From: Acidimicrobiaceae bacterium
GTDB lineage: Bacteria > Actinomycetota > Acidimicrobiia > Acidimicrobiales > Aldehydirespiratoraceae
Length of the DNA: 64,000 bases
Assembly (NCBI GenBank): GCA_016845585.1
Contig: JAERSO010000154.1
Coordinates: forward strand, 1-64,000
Direction of reading: 5' to 3'
Under the pieces are notes generated by a model. The model saw only the letters and a program-made list of their open reading frames with translations, was not told where the DNA came from and searched no databases. The position numbers and the translations under genes were made by a program. Each line of letters begins with the position of its first letter. The stretch's first letter is position 1. Below are positions 25,446 to 34,469 of this stretch, in pieces.

Positions 25446-25502
25446 ACCGGGATCGTAGCAATCCGGCCTTGATCGCTGCGAACAACTGCCGATGAGGAGG
25501 GA

Positions 25503-25901
25503 ATGACCGACGGACACGGTCTCGGCCGCCTCCTTCCCCGCCACAATGCCCACGCTGCGCTCGAGATCGAGTGGAACGTCCGGCCGGCGCGCCGCCGATT
25601 CAACCGGGGCAGGGAAGTGAGCGTCCCGGGTGTCGTGCACGACATCTCCCTCGAAGGTGCCCTCATCGAGCTGCCAGAGGGCGAGGAGCAACCGATCGAC
25701 GCCGACGTTCACATCCGCGTCCTCGGGACCGATGGACGCGGAACAGTTCGCCACACCCGCGAGGCACCGTCGGAAGGTGGCGCGTTGTACGGGATCCAGT
25801 TCAGCGGCGACGCCAGGTTCCAACGAGCCATCAACGACGCGGTCACGGCGTTTCGGGAGAACAACGCGGGGCTTCGAGCACGCTGGGAAGATTCCCGCTG
25901 A
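25503..25901 (+). CDS. Small PilZ-domain protein
   Basis: 132 residues, with a very strong ribosome-binding site (GAGGAGGG) ahead of ATG 25503. Single-domain PilZ: basic RRRFNRG, then HDISLEGALIELPEG carrying the D-x-S-x2-G motif, followed by beta strands VHIRVLGTDGRGTVRH and GALYGIQFSG. It is probably a cyclic di-GMP receptor. Divergent from the acyl-CoA ligase; the second PilZ protein in the window (with that at 19079-20866). Confidence 0.8.
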   Translation: MTDGHGLGRLLPRHNAHAALEIEWNVRPARRRFNRGREVSVPGVVHDISLEGALIELPEGEEQPIDADVHIRVLGTDGRGTVRHTREAPSEGGALYGIQFSGDARFQRAINDAVTAFRENNAGLRARWEDSR

Positions 25902-25932
25902 AACCGCCTCGACGGAGGAGTACCGTCGAACC

Positions 25933-26280
25933 ATGCCCAAGCGTCGAGTTCTTCGCTCCCGTGTCGTGGACCTCATCGATGAACTCCGGGCGCGCCGTTC
26001 CGGCCGCATCGCGTTCTCCTCTGGCCAAGCACGTGCGATTCGACACATCGTCGGGCCGACGGGTTACCTCGCGCAGAACACGCTCGGCCCGGCAGCCGAG
26101 GGCGCAACCGCGTTCAACAAGTCCTTCGAGCCACGGATTCCCCCCAGCATCCACATCAGCCATGCCGACGCTCAGCGCCAGGGAATCGTCGTACCGCTCC
26201 GCGAACGCTGCATCGAGGACTGGCCGACCCCGAAGACCTATGTCGATCCCTACGACGAGATGGGCGACGAGCTCAGCTGA
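25933..26280 (+). CDS. Conserved-looking hypothetical protein
   Basis: 115 residues. The N-terminus is basic (MPKRRVLRSRVVDLIDELRARRSGRI), followed by QARAIRHIVGPTGYLAQNTLGPAAEGATAFNKSFEPRIPPSIHISHADAQRQGIVVPLRERCIEDW. No family is recognised. Downstream of the PilZ gene by 31 nt, possibly one unit. The last 8 nt overlap the convergent P450 gene. Confidence 0.55.
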   Translation: MPKRRVLRSRVVDLIDELRARRSGRIAFSSGQARAIRHIVGPTGYLAQNTLGPAAEGATAFNKSFEPRIPPSIHISHADAQRQGIVVPLRERCIEDWPTPKTYVDPYDEMGDELS

Positions 26281-27493
26281 GCCGGAGCTCCAGCTTCTCG
26301 AGTCCCCGGAGGTTGATCCGTCCGTTCCACTCGGGGTCACCGACGATCTCGGCATCCGCGAATCGCCGCACGAACGAGCCGATGGCGACCTCGGCTTCGA
26401 GTTTCGCCAGCGAGGCACCCAGGCAGTAGTGCACACCCGAGCCGAACGAGACATGGTGGCTGGCGTCCTGTCGAGCGAGGTCGAGAGCCTCGGCGTCGTC
26501 GCCCCAGAAGACCGGGTCCCGGTTCGCCGACGCCAGTGAGCACAGGACGAATGACCCCTTGGCGACCTCCTTGCCACCGATCTCGAGATCGCGCGTCGCG
26601 ATTCGCCTCGTGATCTGCACCGGAGCGACATAGCGAAGGAGTTCTTCCACCGCGTTGGTGATCATCGATGGATCCGCCACGAGCCGGCTCAACTGCTCGG
26701 GATGCAGGAGGAGCTGGTAGATCCCGGTGCCGATCAGGTTGACCGTGGTCTCGTGACCGGCGATGAACAACACCGACACCTGGTCGCGGAGTTCCCGCGC
26801 CGTCATGCGATCGCCGTCCTCCTCGGCTTCGATCAATGCCGTCAGGAGGTCGTCCGCCGGGTTGGCGCGTTTCCACTCGATCACCGCGTCGATGAGTCGG
26901 TCCATTTCTCGGGAGGCGTCGGCTGCGGCGATCACCTCGTCCTCGGTGATGACGGGATCGATCGTCTTGACGATCGCCGCCGACCAGTCACGGATCTGGA
27001 GCTTGTCGTTCTCCGGCATCCCCAGCATCTCGCTGATCACATCGAATGGGAGGGGGAATGCGAGCCCGCCGATCAGGTCGGCCTGTCCGGCGCTCTCCAT
27101 GACATCGAGCGCATCGTCCACCAGCGACTGCACCATCGGCCGCAACGTCTCGACCGTCCGGGGCGTGAAGGCCTGGCTGACCAGCCGCCGAAGTCGGGTG
27201 TGGTCAGGGGGGTCGATGTTGAGAATCGACAGATTCGGCTCGAGGTCGGCGGCGTGTTCCTCGAACATCGCCGTGCGAGCCATCTCGTCGAGATTGGCGT
27301 TGGCGTCGTCGACGCTGAGCGACGGATCCCGCAGCAGACCGAAGATGTCCGCGTGCCGGAACAGCCCCCACTGCCCCGTGAACAGATGGTGGACGGGGTC
27401 GTGTTCACGAAGCTCGGCCAGATGGGGTCAGGGGTCCTCGATGTATCCCTCTTGAAGCGGGTTGAACATCACGGGGTTCTCGGCATCCGTCAT
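26273..27493 (-). pseudogene. Cytochrome P450 with an in-frame TGA near the N-terminus
   Basis: The frame from ATG 27493 (MTDAENPVMFNPLQEGYIEDP) meets TGA at 27430-27428, then resumes in the same frame with PHLAELREHDPVHH and continues through all the usual P450 features. These are SQAFTPRTVE, the I-helix AGHETTVN, ExxR in EELLRYVAPVQITRR, and the heme loop FGSGVHYCLGASLA (Cys about residue 356). Family members usually have Tyr or Trp at the stop (E-N-P-Y/W-P-H), so one base change (TGG to TGA, or an error) explains it. If the stop is real, the next ATG is 27283 and the protein lacks about 70 N-terminal residues. Start 27493 overlies the divergent promoter of the CobW gene. Confidence 0.8.
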
Positions 27494-27542
27494 GGCCGGA
27501 CTCTAGGTGATGGTCTCCTCGCGAGCGCTAGCGTCGTGACGG

Positions 27543-28442
27543 ATGACCGACGACCCGCTGACCATGGAAACGATCGCACCGTGGGACGGGCGCCGCGTGC
27601 CGGTCACGCTCATCGGCGGCTACCTCGGGGCCGGCAAGACCACCGCGATCAACGAGTTTCTCCGTCGAACGGATCGGCCGGTGGCGGTGCTGGTGAACGA
27701 TGTCGGCGAGATCAACATCGATTCGGCGCTGATCAAGCGTCGCCACGGCGACACACTCGAACTCACCGACGGATGCGTCTGCTGTTCCCTGTCAGAGGGG
27801 CTCGCCAACGCGTTCGACTCGTTGCGGGCTCGGCCCGAACCCCCGGATCACGTGGTGCTCGAACTCAGCGGCGTGGCCGATCCCGCCCGCGTCGCCCCGT
27901 GGGCCGACTCCGACGGCTTCCGACTCGACGGGATCGTGGTTCTGATCGACGCCGATCAGTTTTCCGATCGCCTCGATGATCAGCGCACGGCGTCGTTCGT
28001 CACGACCCAGCTCGGCGCGGCAGACCTCTTCGTGCTCACCAAGGTGGACCTCGTGGATGAGGCGGGGCTCGGTGCCGTCGAAGAACGCCTCTCGGCGCTG
28101 CAGCCAGAGGTTCCTGTCCGCCGCGCCGGCGGCGCGCAGGACGCGGGAGCCCTCCTCGACGTCGGGACGCGCCGTCCCGGTGGGGTTGCCGACACACCGC
28201 TCGCCCAGCTCTTCGATCCCCACACCGTCGAGACACGCCCGCTCCCCCAGCCGATCAGCCGGGAGGATCTCGACGCGCTGCTCGACGCACTCCCGTCCGA
28301 CACCGTGCGGGCCAAGGGGGTGGCTGTCGGGCCCGATGGGGCGCGACACCTGATCCAGCAAGTCGGCCGCAGACGACGAATCAGCCCACTCCCCCAGGCG
28401 GAGGATCAGGCCCCCACCGATCTGGTAGTCATTCGACTATGA
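27543..28442 (+). CDS. CobW/G3E-family metal-chaperone GTPase
   Basis: 299 residues. P-loop GGYLGAGKTT (25-34), the metal-binding CxCC as C78-V-C80-C81 in DGCVCCSL, the switch/DxxG-like ELSGVADP and the guanine motif TKVD. These GTPases deliver metals (Zn, Co) to client proteins. The C-terminal domain is short and ends with a positively charged ARHLIQQVGRRRRISPL. Overlaps the next gene by ATGA. Confidence 0.87.
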   Translation: MTDDPLTMETIAPWDGRRVPVTLIGGYLGAGKTTAINEFLRRTDRPVAVLVNDVGEINIDSALIKRRHGDTLELTDGCVCCSLSEGLANAFDSLRARPEPPDHVVLELSGVADPARVAPWADSDGFRLDGIVVLIDADQFSDRLDDQRTASFVTTQLGAADLFVLTKVDLVDEAGLGAVEERLSALQPEVPVRRAGGAQDAGALLDVGTRRPGGVADTPLAQLFDPHTVETRPLPQPISREDLDALLDALPSDTVRAKGVAVGPDGARHLIQQVGRRRRISPLPQAEDQAPTDLVVIRL

Positions 28443-29251
28443 CTTCCTCACGCATGCCCAACGACACGGTCGAGCTCACCGTCGACGACGGCATCGCCAC
28501 CGTCCTGCTCGATCGGCCCGACTCACTGAACTCCATGTCGATCGGCCTGACCCTCGATGTCGTCACGGCCTTCGAACGCGCCGAGGCCGACCGCAGCGTC
28601 GGCGTCATCGTCGTCACGGGTGCGGGACGAGGGTTCTGCGCCGGCGCCGACCTCGGCCAGGAGGCGCTCGCCGACGTCGATGACGACCAGCCCGTCGACA
28701 TCCCTGCGCTGATGGACCGGTACTACAACCCCATGATACGGACCATCGACTCATGCACACTCCCGACGGTGGCGCGGGTGAACGGCGTCGCGGGCGGCGG
28801 AGGATTCGGGCTGGCCCTGGCCTGCGACATCACGGTTGCGTGCCGGTCGGCGTCATTCGTCTCGACCTTTGGCCCCAAGCTCGGCATCGTGCCCGACGTC
28901 GGCACCACCTGGCATCTCGCTCGCCGAGCGGGCCGGGCCCGGGCGTTGGGAATCGCGATGCTCGGCGAGCGAATCACCGCCGCCCAGGCGGCCGACTGGG
29001 GCTTGATCTACACGGTGGTGGACGATGATTCCTTGGACGACGAAACCACGCGGCTGGCCGCAATCCTGCGCAACGGCTCGGCCGACGCGAACGTCAGGAT
29101 CCGCAGCGCGATCGACACGGCCTCCGAGCATTCGTTGAGCGATCACCTCGACGTCGAGCGGGAGCACCAGCGGGTGCTGGCCCCCCTCAACCTCGACGAA
29201 GGAATCCGGGCGTTCTTCCAGAAGCGTCCGCCGGACTTCCCGAGGCGCTGA
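28439..29251 (+). CDS. Enoyl-CoA hydratase/isomerase family
   Basis: 270 residues. Crotonase fold with the oxyanion loop GAGRGFCAGADLGQ (residues 60-73), VNGVAGGGGFGLALACD, and the catalytic region FGPKLGIVPDVGTTWHLARRAG, in which the second Glu of classic hydratases is replaced by Asp (VPDVG). Likely an enoyl-CoA hydratase/isomerase-type enzyme of acyl-CoA degradation. Translationally coupled to the CobW gene. Confidence 0.85.
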   Translation: MTSSRMPNDTVELTVDDGIATVLLDRPDSLNSMSIGLTLDVVTAFERAEADRSVGVIVVTGAGRGFCAGADLGQEALADVDDDQPVDIPALMDRYYNPMIRTIDSCTLPTVARVNGVAGGGGFGLALACDITVACRSASFVSTFGPKLGIVPDVGTTWHLARRAGRARALGIAMLGERITAAQAADWGLIYTVVDDDSLDDETTRLAAILRNGSADANVRIRSAIDTASEHSLSDHLDVEREHQRVLAPLNLDEGIRAFFQKRPPDFPRR

Positions 29252-29266
29252 AGCTCGGCCTTCAGC
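29247..29266. terminator. Convergent hairpin between hydratase and transporter
   Basis: GCTGAAG and CTTCAGC pair as a 7-bp stem around CTCGGC. The hairpin overlaps both convergent stop codons (TGA at 29249-29251 and the stop at 29262-29264), so it can serve both genes. No U tract is visible. Confidence 0.5.
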
Positions 29267-30092
29267 TCGCGGCGATCAAGCCCACGGCCAACATTGCGAC
29301 CGCGATGCCACCCAACTGCACCCGTCGAATGCGTTCCTTCCAGACCCACCAGGCCAACAGGATCGTGATGGCGGGGAACATCGAGGAAACCACTGCCACG
29401 CTGGCGAGGGATCCCTCCCGAACCGCAACGGCATAGGCAGCATTGGCCAGCGAGCTCAACGCGGCGACCGGAACGATCACCGGCCACAGGCCCTTCGGAA
29501 GCCTCATCGGTGTGCGGCTGACACGCAGCATGACGACGAGCATGGCGAGTCCCGATGCGCGCGACGGGGCCACGATCCAGATTCCACTGTCCTCGCTGCT
29601 CTGGCCGAAGGCCACGAGCAGGAATCCGAGACCGGATGCACCCACCAGGCCATAGCCGAGTGCGGTGGGTACCGAACCCCGCCCCTCCCCCGAGCTGAGG
29701 CTGACGAGGAAGATCGCCAGGACACCCAAGGCAACGCCGTACCAGGCCTGACCGGCCAAGGTGTCACCGTCGACGGCCGACCACAGGACCGGCACCGAGA
29801 CCGATCCGACGCCGACGACGGGCGCGACGATCGCGATCCGGCTCTTCGCGTAGCCCGTGTAGATCGCGGTCAGCCCAACGGCGCTCCCGAACCCGGCCGC
29901 GATGCCCCACCACAGATCGGCCGTGGTCGGGGAACCACCCACGATGATCCCGAGCCCGACCATCATGACAAAACCGACCGCGTGCGCTCCGGCGGAGATC
30001 GCCATCGCCGGCGCAGTTCGGCTTCCGATGGCGCCGAGGAAATCGGAGACCCCCGCGAAGAGCGCGACAAGAAGGGCGAGAGGAATCGCCAC
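29262..30092 (-). CDS. EamA/DMT-family transporter
   Basis: 276 residues from GTG 30092, with about ten transmembrane helices in two halves of the EamA repeat: the first half LALLVALFAGVSDFLGAIGS ... LTAIYTGYAKSRIAIVAPVVGVGSVSVPVLWS, the second LGYGLVGASGLGFLLVAFG ... AAYAVAVREGSLASVAVVSSMFPAITILLAWWVWKERI. Probable exporter of small metabolites. Substrate unknown. Confidence 0.8.
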   Translation of the reverse strand: MAIPLALLVALFAGVSDFLGAIGSRTAPAMAISAGAHAVGFVMMVGLGIIVGGSPTTADLWWGIAAGFGSAVGLTAIYTGYAKSRIAIVAPVVGVGSVSVPVLWSAVDGDTLAGQAWYGVALGVLAIFLVSLSSGEGRGSVPTALGYGLVGASGLGFLLVAFGQSSEDSGIWIVAPSRASGLAMLVVMLRVSRTPMRLPKGLWPVIVPVAALSSLANAAYAVAVREGSLASVAVVSSMFPAITILLAWWVWKERIRRVQLGGIAVAMLAVGLIAAS

Positions 30093-30102
30093 GTCGGCTC
30101 GG

Positions 30103-31044
30103 TCAGGTTCCGGCGAGCGTGGCGATGACTTCGGAGAAGCGCTCCATGCCCTGGCCACCGTCCTGCTGGACGCAGACGTAGTTGAAGCCCCAACGTTCGC
30201 GCCGCTTCTGGAGCGTCTCGCAGATGCGGGCCGGAGAACCGACGAGGAGTGCCGGCGACTGCGAGATCTCCTCGACACTGTTGTTGAACAACTCTGCGAA
30301 CAGAGCCAGCGTTCCTTCGGTGTCGTCGGTGATCGAGGTCGCCATGGTGAGGCTGTTGAACTCGAGTTCGTCGAAGCGATCGCCGGCCGCCTCCCGCACC
30401 CGGGTGACCTTGGCGTCGTACGCCGCAGACATGGAATCGGCGATGGCATCGACGCCGACCTCACCGGCACGGAGGTTGGCGGTCACGCCCACGATGTCGG
30501 CGTACCGGGCGGCAACGCCGAGCATGCGCGGCCCTCCACCGCCGATGATGACCTTGGGACCGCCGTCGGTGAACGGCTTGGGAAAGCCGTCGTAGCCCTT
30601 GATCTGGTAGTGCTCGCCACTGAAGTCGAACGGGTCGCCGGCCCAGCACTTCCTGATGATCTCGAGGCTCTCGACCATACGTTCGATGCGGATGCCGGGT
30701 CGATCGTAGGGCATCCCGGATTGCTCATAGTCGGTCTTCATCCAGCCCGCGCCGAGACCGAACTCGACCCGACCCTCGCTGATGTGGTCGAGAGTGGCGA
30801 TCTCCTTCGCCAACATGACCGGGTGGCGATAGTCGTTGCCGAACACCAAGGCCCCGACCTTGAGCCGGGTCGTGACGGCAGCGGCAGTGGCGAGCGCGGT
30901 GAAGATGCCGTACTGATGATGGAAATGGTCCGGCATCAGGATGCTGTCGAACCCCTGATCCTCGGCATAGCGAGCGGAGTCCGCCCACGACATGCCCTCG
31001 ATGGGCGAATGGAGTTGAAGGCCGAATCGGAAGGGCTTGGTCAT
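30103..31044 (-). CDS. F420-dependent luciferase-like oxidoreductase
   Basis: 313 residues. TIM-barrel luciferase-like monooxygenase: FGLQLHSPIEGMSWADSARYAEDQGFDSILMPDH, VGALVFGNDYRHPVMLAKEIATLDHISEGRVEFGLGAGW, and IGGGGPRMLGVAARYADIVGV. Pattern fits the actinobacterial F420-dependent subgroup. It lies 10 nt upstream of the EamA gene, probably co-transcribed. Substrate unknown. Confidence 0.85.
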   Translation of the reverse strand: MTKPFRFGLQLHSPIEGMSWADSARYAEDQGFDSILMPDHFHHQYGIFTALATAAAVTTRLKVGALVFGNDYRHPVMLAKEIATLDHISEGRVEFGLGAGWMKTDYEQSGMPYDRPGIRIERMVESLEIIRKCWAGDPFDFSGEHYQIKGYDGFPKPFTDGGPKVIIGGGGPRMLGVAARYADIVGVTANLRAGEVGVDAIADSMSAAYDAKVTRVREAAGDRFDELEFNSLTMATSITDDTEGTLALFAELFNNSVEEISQSPALLVGSPARICETLQKRRERWGFNYVCVQQDGGQGMERFSEVIATLAGT

Positions 31045-31066
31045 GCGGGGAGTGTAGATTGCCGCC

Positions 31067-31867
31067 GTGACCGACCACGGCGTCCCTGCCTCCGTTCTGC
31101 TGGTCTCGATCGATGCCCTCGCGCCTCGACACATCTCACCGGCGACGACACCGTCGCTCTGTGCACTGGCCGGGCAGGGAGCTTCGTGTTTCCAGGCTCG
31201 GACGGTGATGCCCAGCGTGACGCTCCCCGCCCACACATCGATGGTCCGCGGCGCACCTCCCGATGTGCACGGCCTGTTCGACAACACGCCCAACCCGCCG
31301 GAGGGGCCGCCCTCGATCATGAAGACGGCTCGGGTCGCGGGACGATCGACTTCGGCGCTGCAGTCATGGCTCCCACTCGACGCGCTCTGGGAGCGGGACG
31401 CATTGTCCATGCGGCTCTCGCTGGACGAGGGCTACGACCAAGCCATCGACCGGGTGATCGTCGACGCTGCAATCTCCCGGGCTGCCACGGCGCCGCCCGG
31501 CGAGATCATGTTCGTCTACATCTCCTACCCCGATCCGGTTGGCCACGACCACGGATGGGACAGCGACGAGTATCTCGAGTCCGTTGCCCAGGCGGACAAC
31601 GACCTCGGACGACTGGTCGACGGCATTCCCGCCGACTGGCACATCGTGGTCACGACCGACCATGGAGGCCATGGCCGCGTCCACGGCACCGATTGCCTCG
31701 AGGACATGGAGACGTTCGTCGTCGTGCGCAGTCCCCGCCTCCCAGGAGGCACGAGGTGGAGTGCAGCGTCGATTCTCGACATCGCACCCACGGTCGCGGA
31801 TCTCGCCGGGATCGCACCCGAGCCCGGCTGGGTCGGTCGTTCCCTCGTCAGCACCGAATCCAGCTGA
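31067..31867 (+). CDS. Alkaline-phosphatase-superfamily phosphodiesterase
   Basis: 266 residues. Type I phosphodiesterase/nucleotide-pyrophosphatase fold: metal site SIDALAP, nucleophile region MPSVTLPAHTS (Thr), YPDPVGHDHGWDSDEY with two metal histidines, and TTDHGGHGRVHG. Shorter than the usual 350-400 residues. No signal peptide, so cytoplasmic. Divergent from the F420 oxidoreductase (22 nt apart). Confidence 0.78.
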   Translation: MTDHGVPASVLLVSIDALAPRHISPATTPSLCALAGQGASCFQARTVMPSVTLPAHTSMVRGAPPDVHGLFDNTPNPPEGPPSIMKTARVAGRSTSALQSWLPLDALWERDALSMRLSLDEGYDQAIDRVIVDAAISRAATAPPGEIMFVYISYPDPVGHDHGWDSDEYLESVAQADNDLGRLVDGIPADWHIVVTTDHGGHGRVHGTDCLEDMETFVVVRSPRLPGGTRWSAASILDIAPTVADLAGIAPEPGWVGRSLVSTESS

Positions 31868-31990
31868 AGTGTTCGTGCCACGGTTTCCGTGTCTCAGCTC
31901 AACGTCCACAGCCTGATCCGTCGTTCAGTCCCACTTGCTCGACGGAATCCAGCGAGTCATGATGCATGGGCAACTGGACCGGAAGGCACC

Positions 31991-34459
31991 ATGGCCAACG
32001 CATCGAGCACTGAATTCCCGACTCGAGCGCGAGTGGTGATCATCGGCGGTGGGGTCATCGGCACCAGCGTCGCCTACCACCTCGGCAAGCTCGGGTGGTC
32101 TGACGTCGTGCTCCTCGAGCGGGATCAGCTCACCTCCGGCACCACCTGGCATGCGGCGGGACTCATCGTTTCCGGCGGAATGACGACCGAAACGCTCGCG
32201 TGGATGGCCAAGTACTCTCGAGATCTCTTCGAGGGACTCGAAGAGGAGACCGGGATGTCGACCGGCTTCAACCCGGTGGGCTACCTCCAGACCGGCAGCA
32301 CGCCGGGGCGGGTGGCCAAGCTGCGGCGCGAAGCCGACTTCCTTCGACTGATGGGCATCGATCGTCAGGAAGTCTCCCCTGCCGAAGCAGCAGCCATGTG
32401 GCCCCACGTCGACGCCACCGACATCATCGCCGGCTTCTACACCGCCAACGAAGGACGGGCGGATCCGTACAACGTCGCCCATTCGCTTGCCGCCGGCGCC
32501 CGGGCGATGGGCATCCGGATTCTCCAGGGCCATCCCGTCACCGGCATCCTCCAGGAGAACGGCCGCGCAACCGGCGTCGTCACCGAGTCCGGCACGATCG
32601 AAGCTGAATACGTCGTGAACTGCGCCGGCATGTGGGCTCGCCAGATCGGGGCCATGGCGGGCGTGTCCGTCCCGCTCCAAGCGATCGAGCACGCCTACCT
32701 CATCTCCGAACCGTTCGACGGGGTCTCGCCAGATCTACCGATCTTCGAGGATCCCGATCGCTTCGCCTACTACCGCGAGGAGACGGGTGGACTGATGGTC
32801 GGCCTCTTCGAGCCGGTGGCCGCGCCATGGTCGCTCGATCGCATCCCGGATGATTTCAGCTTCGGCGAGATTCCGTCCGACTGGGACCGGTTGGCGCCGT
32901 TTCTCGAGTATGCGATGGAGATCCTGCCAGGCCTGGAGGACGTCGGTGTGCGCAAGCTCTTCACCGGGCCGGAGAGTTTCACCCCCGACAACGGCTACCT
33001 CATGGGCGAGGCACCGGAACTCGACAACTTCTTCGTCGCTGCGGGCTTCAACTCACTCGGAATCCTGAGCGGCGGTGGTGCGGGCAGCATCATGGCGAAC
33101 TGGATCGTCGACGGGGTGCCGCCGGTGGATGTCACCGACATCGACATCGCGCGAATGTCGCGCTTCCAGACGAGCCGTTCGTACCTCTCCGAACGCAGCG
33201 TCGAGCTTCTCGGCCGCCTCCATTCGACGGGATCCTGGCCCCACTCGCAGCCGAAGACGGCTCGCAACGTACGTCGGTCGGCGATTCACGACCGTCTCGA
33301 AGCCGCCGGCGCCCGCTTCATGGAATCCTCCGGCTGGGAGAACGTGGCGTGGGTCGGCCCCACCGACCGTGAGATCCAGAACTCCCTCACGTACGGCCGC
33401 CAGGAGTGGTTCGAGTACCACGCCGCGGAACACAAGGCCGTACGCGAAGCCGTGGCCATCTTCGACATGTCGTCGATGTCCAACTTCCTCGTCCAGGGAC
33501 GAGACGCTCAGGCGCTTCTCGATCACCTGTCGGGCAACTCGATCGCCGTGCCCGTCGGCCAGTGCGTCTACACCCAATGGATGAACGAGCGAGGCACGAT
33601 CGAAGCCGACGTCACCATCACGCGTCTGGCTGACCATGAGTTCCTCGTCGTCGTGGCCGAGCTGTTCCACCGCCGGGTCGAGACGCTGATGCGCAAGGCC
33701 ACCACCGCGCACACTCACGTCTTCGTGACCGACATCACGTCGGCCTACACGATGCTCAGCATCCAGGGCCCGAACTCCCGCGAGCTGCTGAGCCGCATCA
33801 CGACGGCAGCGCTCGACAACGAATCGTTCCCGTACTACACGGCCCAACACATCGACCTTCACCACGGCGAGGGCTGGGCACTCCGAATGAGCTTCGTGGG
33901 CGAGCTCGGATGGGAGCTCTACATCCCGACCGACTTCGCGGCGATGGTGTTCGATCAGCTGATGGACGTCGGGGCCGATCTCGGCGTCGTCATCGCCGGC
34001 ATGGAGACGCTGGAGAGTGCCCGCACCGAGGCCGGCCGCCTCGACTATGGCCTCGACATCGAGAACTCCGACTCTCCGCTCGAGGCCGGTCTCAGCTGGG
34101 CCATCGATTTCGACAAGCCCGGAGGATTCGTCGGCCGCGACGCCCTCGCCGCCCAACGCGAACGACGCCCCTATCAGGCCCGGCTCGTCCAGTTCCTCCT
34201 GGAGGATCCGGAGCCTCTGCTGCACGGCGAAGAGCCGATCCTGCGCGACGGTGAAACCGTCGGCTACATCCGATCAGGGGCCTATGGCCACACCATTGGT
34301 GCGGCGATGGGCATGGGCTATGTCGAGTGCGACGACGGCGTCACCAAGGACTACATCGACACTGGCCGCTTCGAGATTCGCGTCGCCGGCGTGGACGTAC
34401 CCGCCAAGGCCTCGCTTCGGTCGTTCTACGACCCACAGAACACCCGGGTGCGCAGCTAG
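31991..34459 (+). CDS. Dimethylglycine/sarcosine dehydrogenase-type flavoprotein
   Basis: 822 residues from ATG 31991 with a GGAAGG ribosome-binding site. N-terminal DAO/FAD domain: IIGGGVIGTSVAYHL, LLERDQLTSGTTWHAAGL, in which His54 matches the covalent-FAD histidine of DMGDH/SARDH. From about residue 430 there is a GcvT-like folate domain (AIFDMSSMSNFLVQGRDAQALLD, YTMLSIQGPNSRELLS, GELGWELYIPTDF) that captures formaldehyde as methylene-THF. Oxidatively demethylates N-methyl glycines. Convergent with the trimethylamine-dehydrogenase-like gene. Confidence 0.92.
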   Translation: MANASSTEFPTRARVVIIGGGVIGTSVAYHLGKLGWSDVVLLERDQLTSGTTWHAAGLIVSGGMTTETLAWMAKYSRDLFEGLEEETGMSTGFNPVGYLQTGSTPGRVAKLRREADFLRLMGIDRQEVSPAEAAAMWPHVDATDIIAGFYTANEGRADPYNVAHSLAAGARAMGIRILQGHPVTGILQENGRATGVVTESGTIEAEYVVNCAGMWARQIGAMAGVSVPLQAIEHAYLISEPFDGVSPDLPIFEDPDRFAYYREETGGLMVGLFEPVAAPWSLDRIPDDFSFGEIPSDWDRLAPFLEYAMEILPGLEDVGVRKLFTGPESFTPDNGYLMGEAPELDNFFVAAGFNSLGILSGGGAGSIMANWIVDGVPPVDVTDIDIARMSRFQTSRSYLSERSVELLGRLHSTGSWPHSQPKTARNVRRSAIHDRLEAAGARFMESSGWENVAWVGPTDREIQNSLTYGRQEWFEYHAAEHKAVREAVAIFDMSSMSNFLVQGRDAQALLDHLSGNSIAVPVGQCVYTQWMNERGTIEADVTITRLADHEFLVVVAELFHRRVETLMRKATTAHTHVFVTDITSAYTMLSIQGPNSRELLSRITTAALDNESFPYYTAQHIDLHHGEGWALRMSFVGELGWELYIPTDFAAMVFDQLMDVGADLGVVIAGMETLESARTEAGRLDYGLDIENSDSPLEAGLSWAIDFDKPGGFVGRDALAAQRERRPYQARLVQFLLEDPEPLLHGEEPILRDGETVGYIRSGAYGHTIGAAMGMGYVECDDGVTKDYIDTGRFEIRVAGVDVPAKASLRSFYDPQNTRVRS

Positions 34460-34469
34460 CCCTGCCGGC

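Noticed and set aside
27428-27430. TGA in the P450 read as selenocysteine
   Set aside because: No SECIS-like structure is seen, the position is not a Cys in the family, and a nonsense change is simpler.
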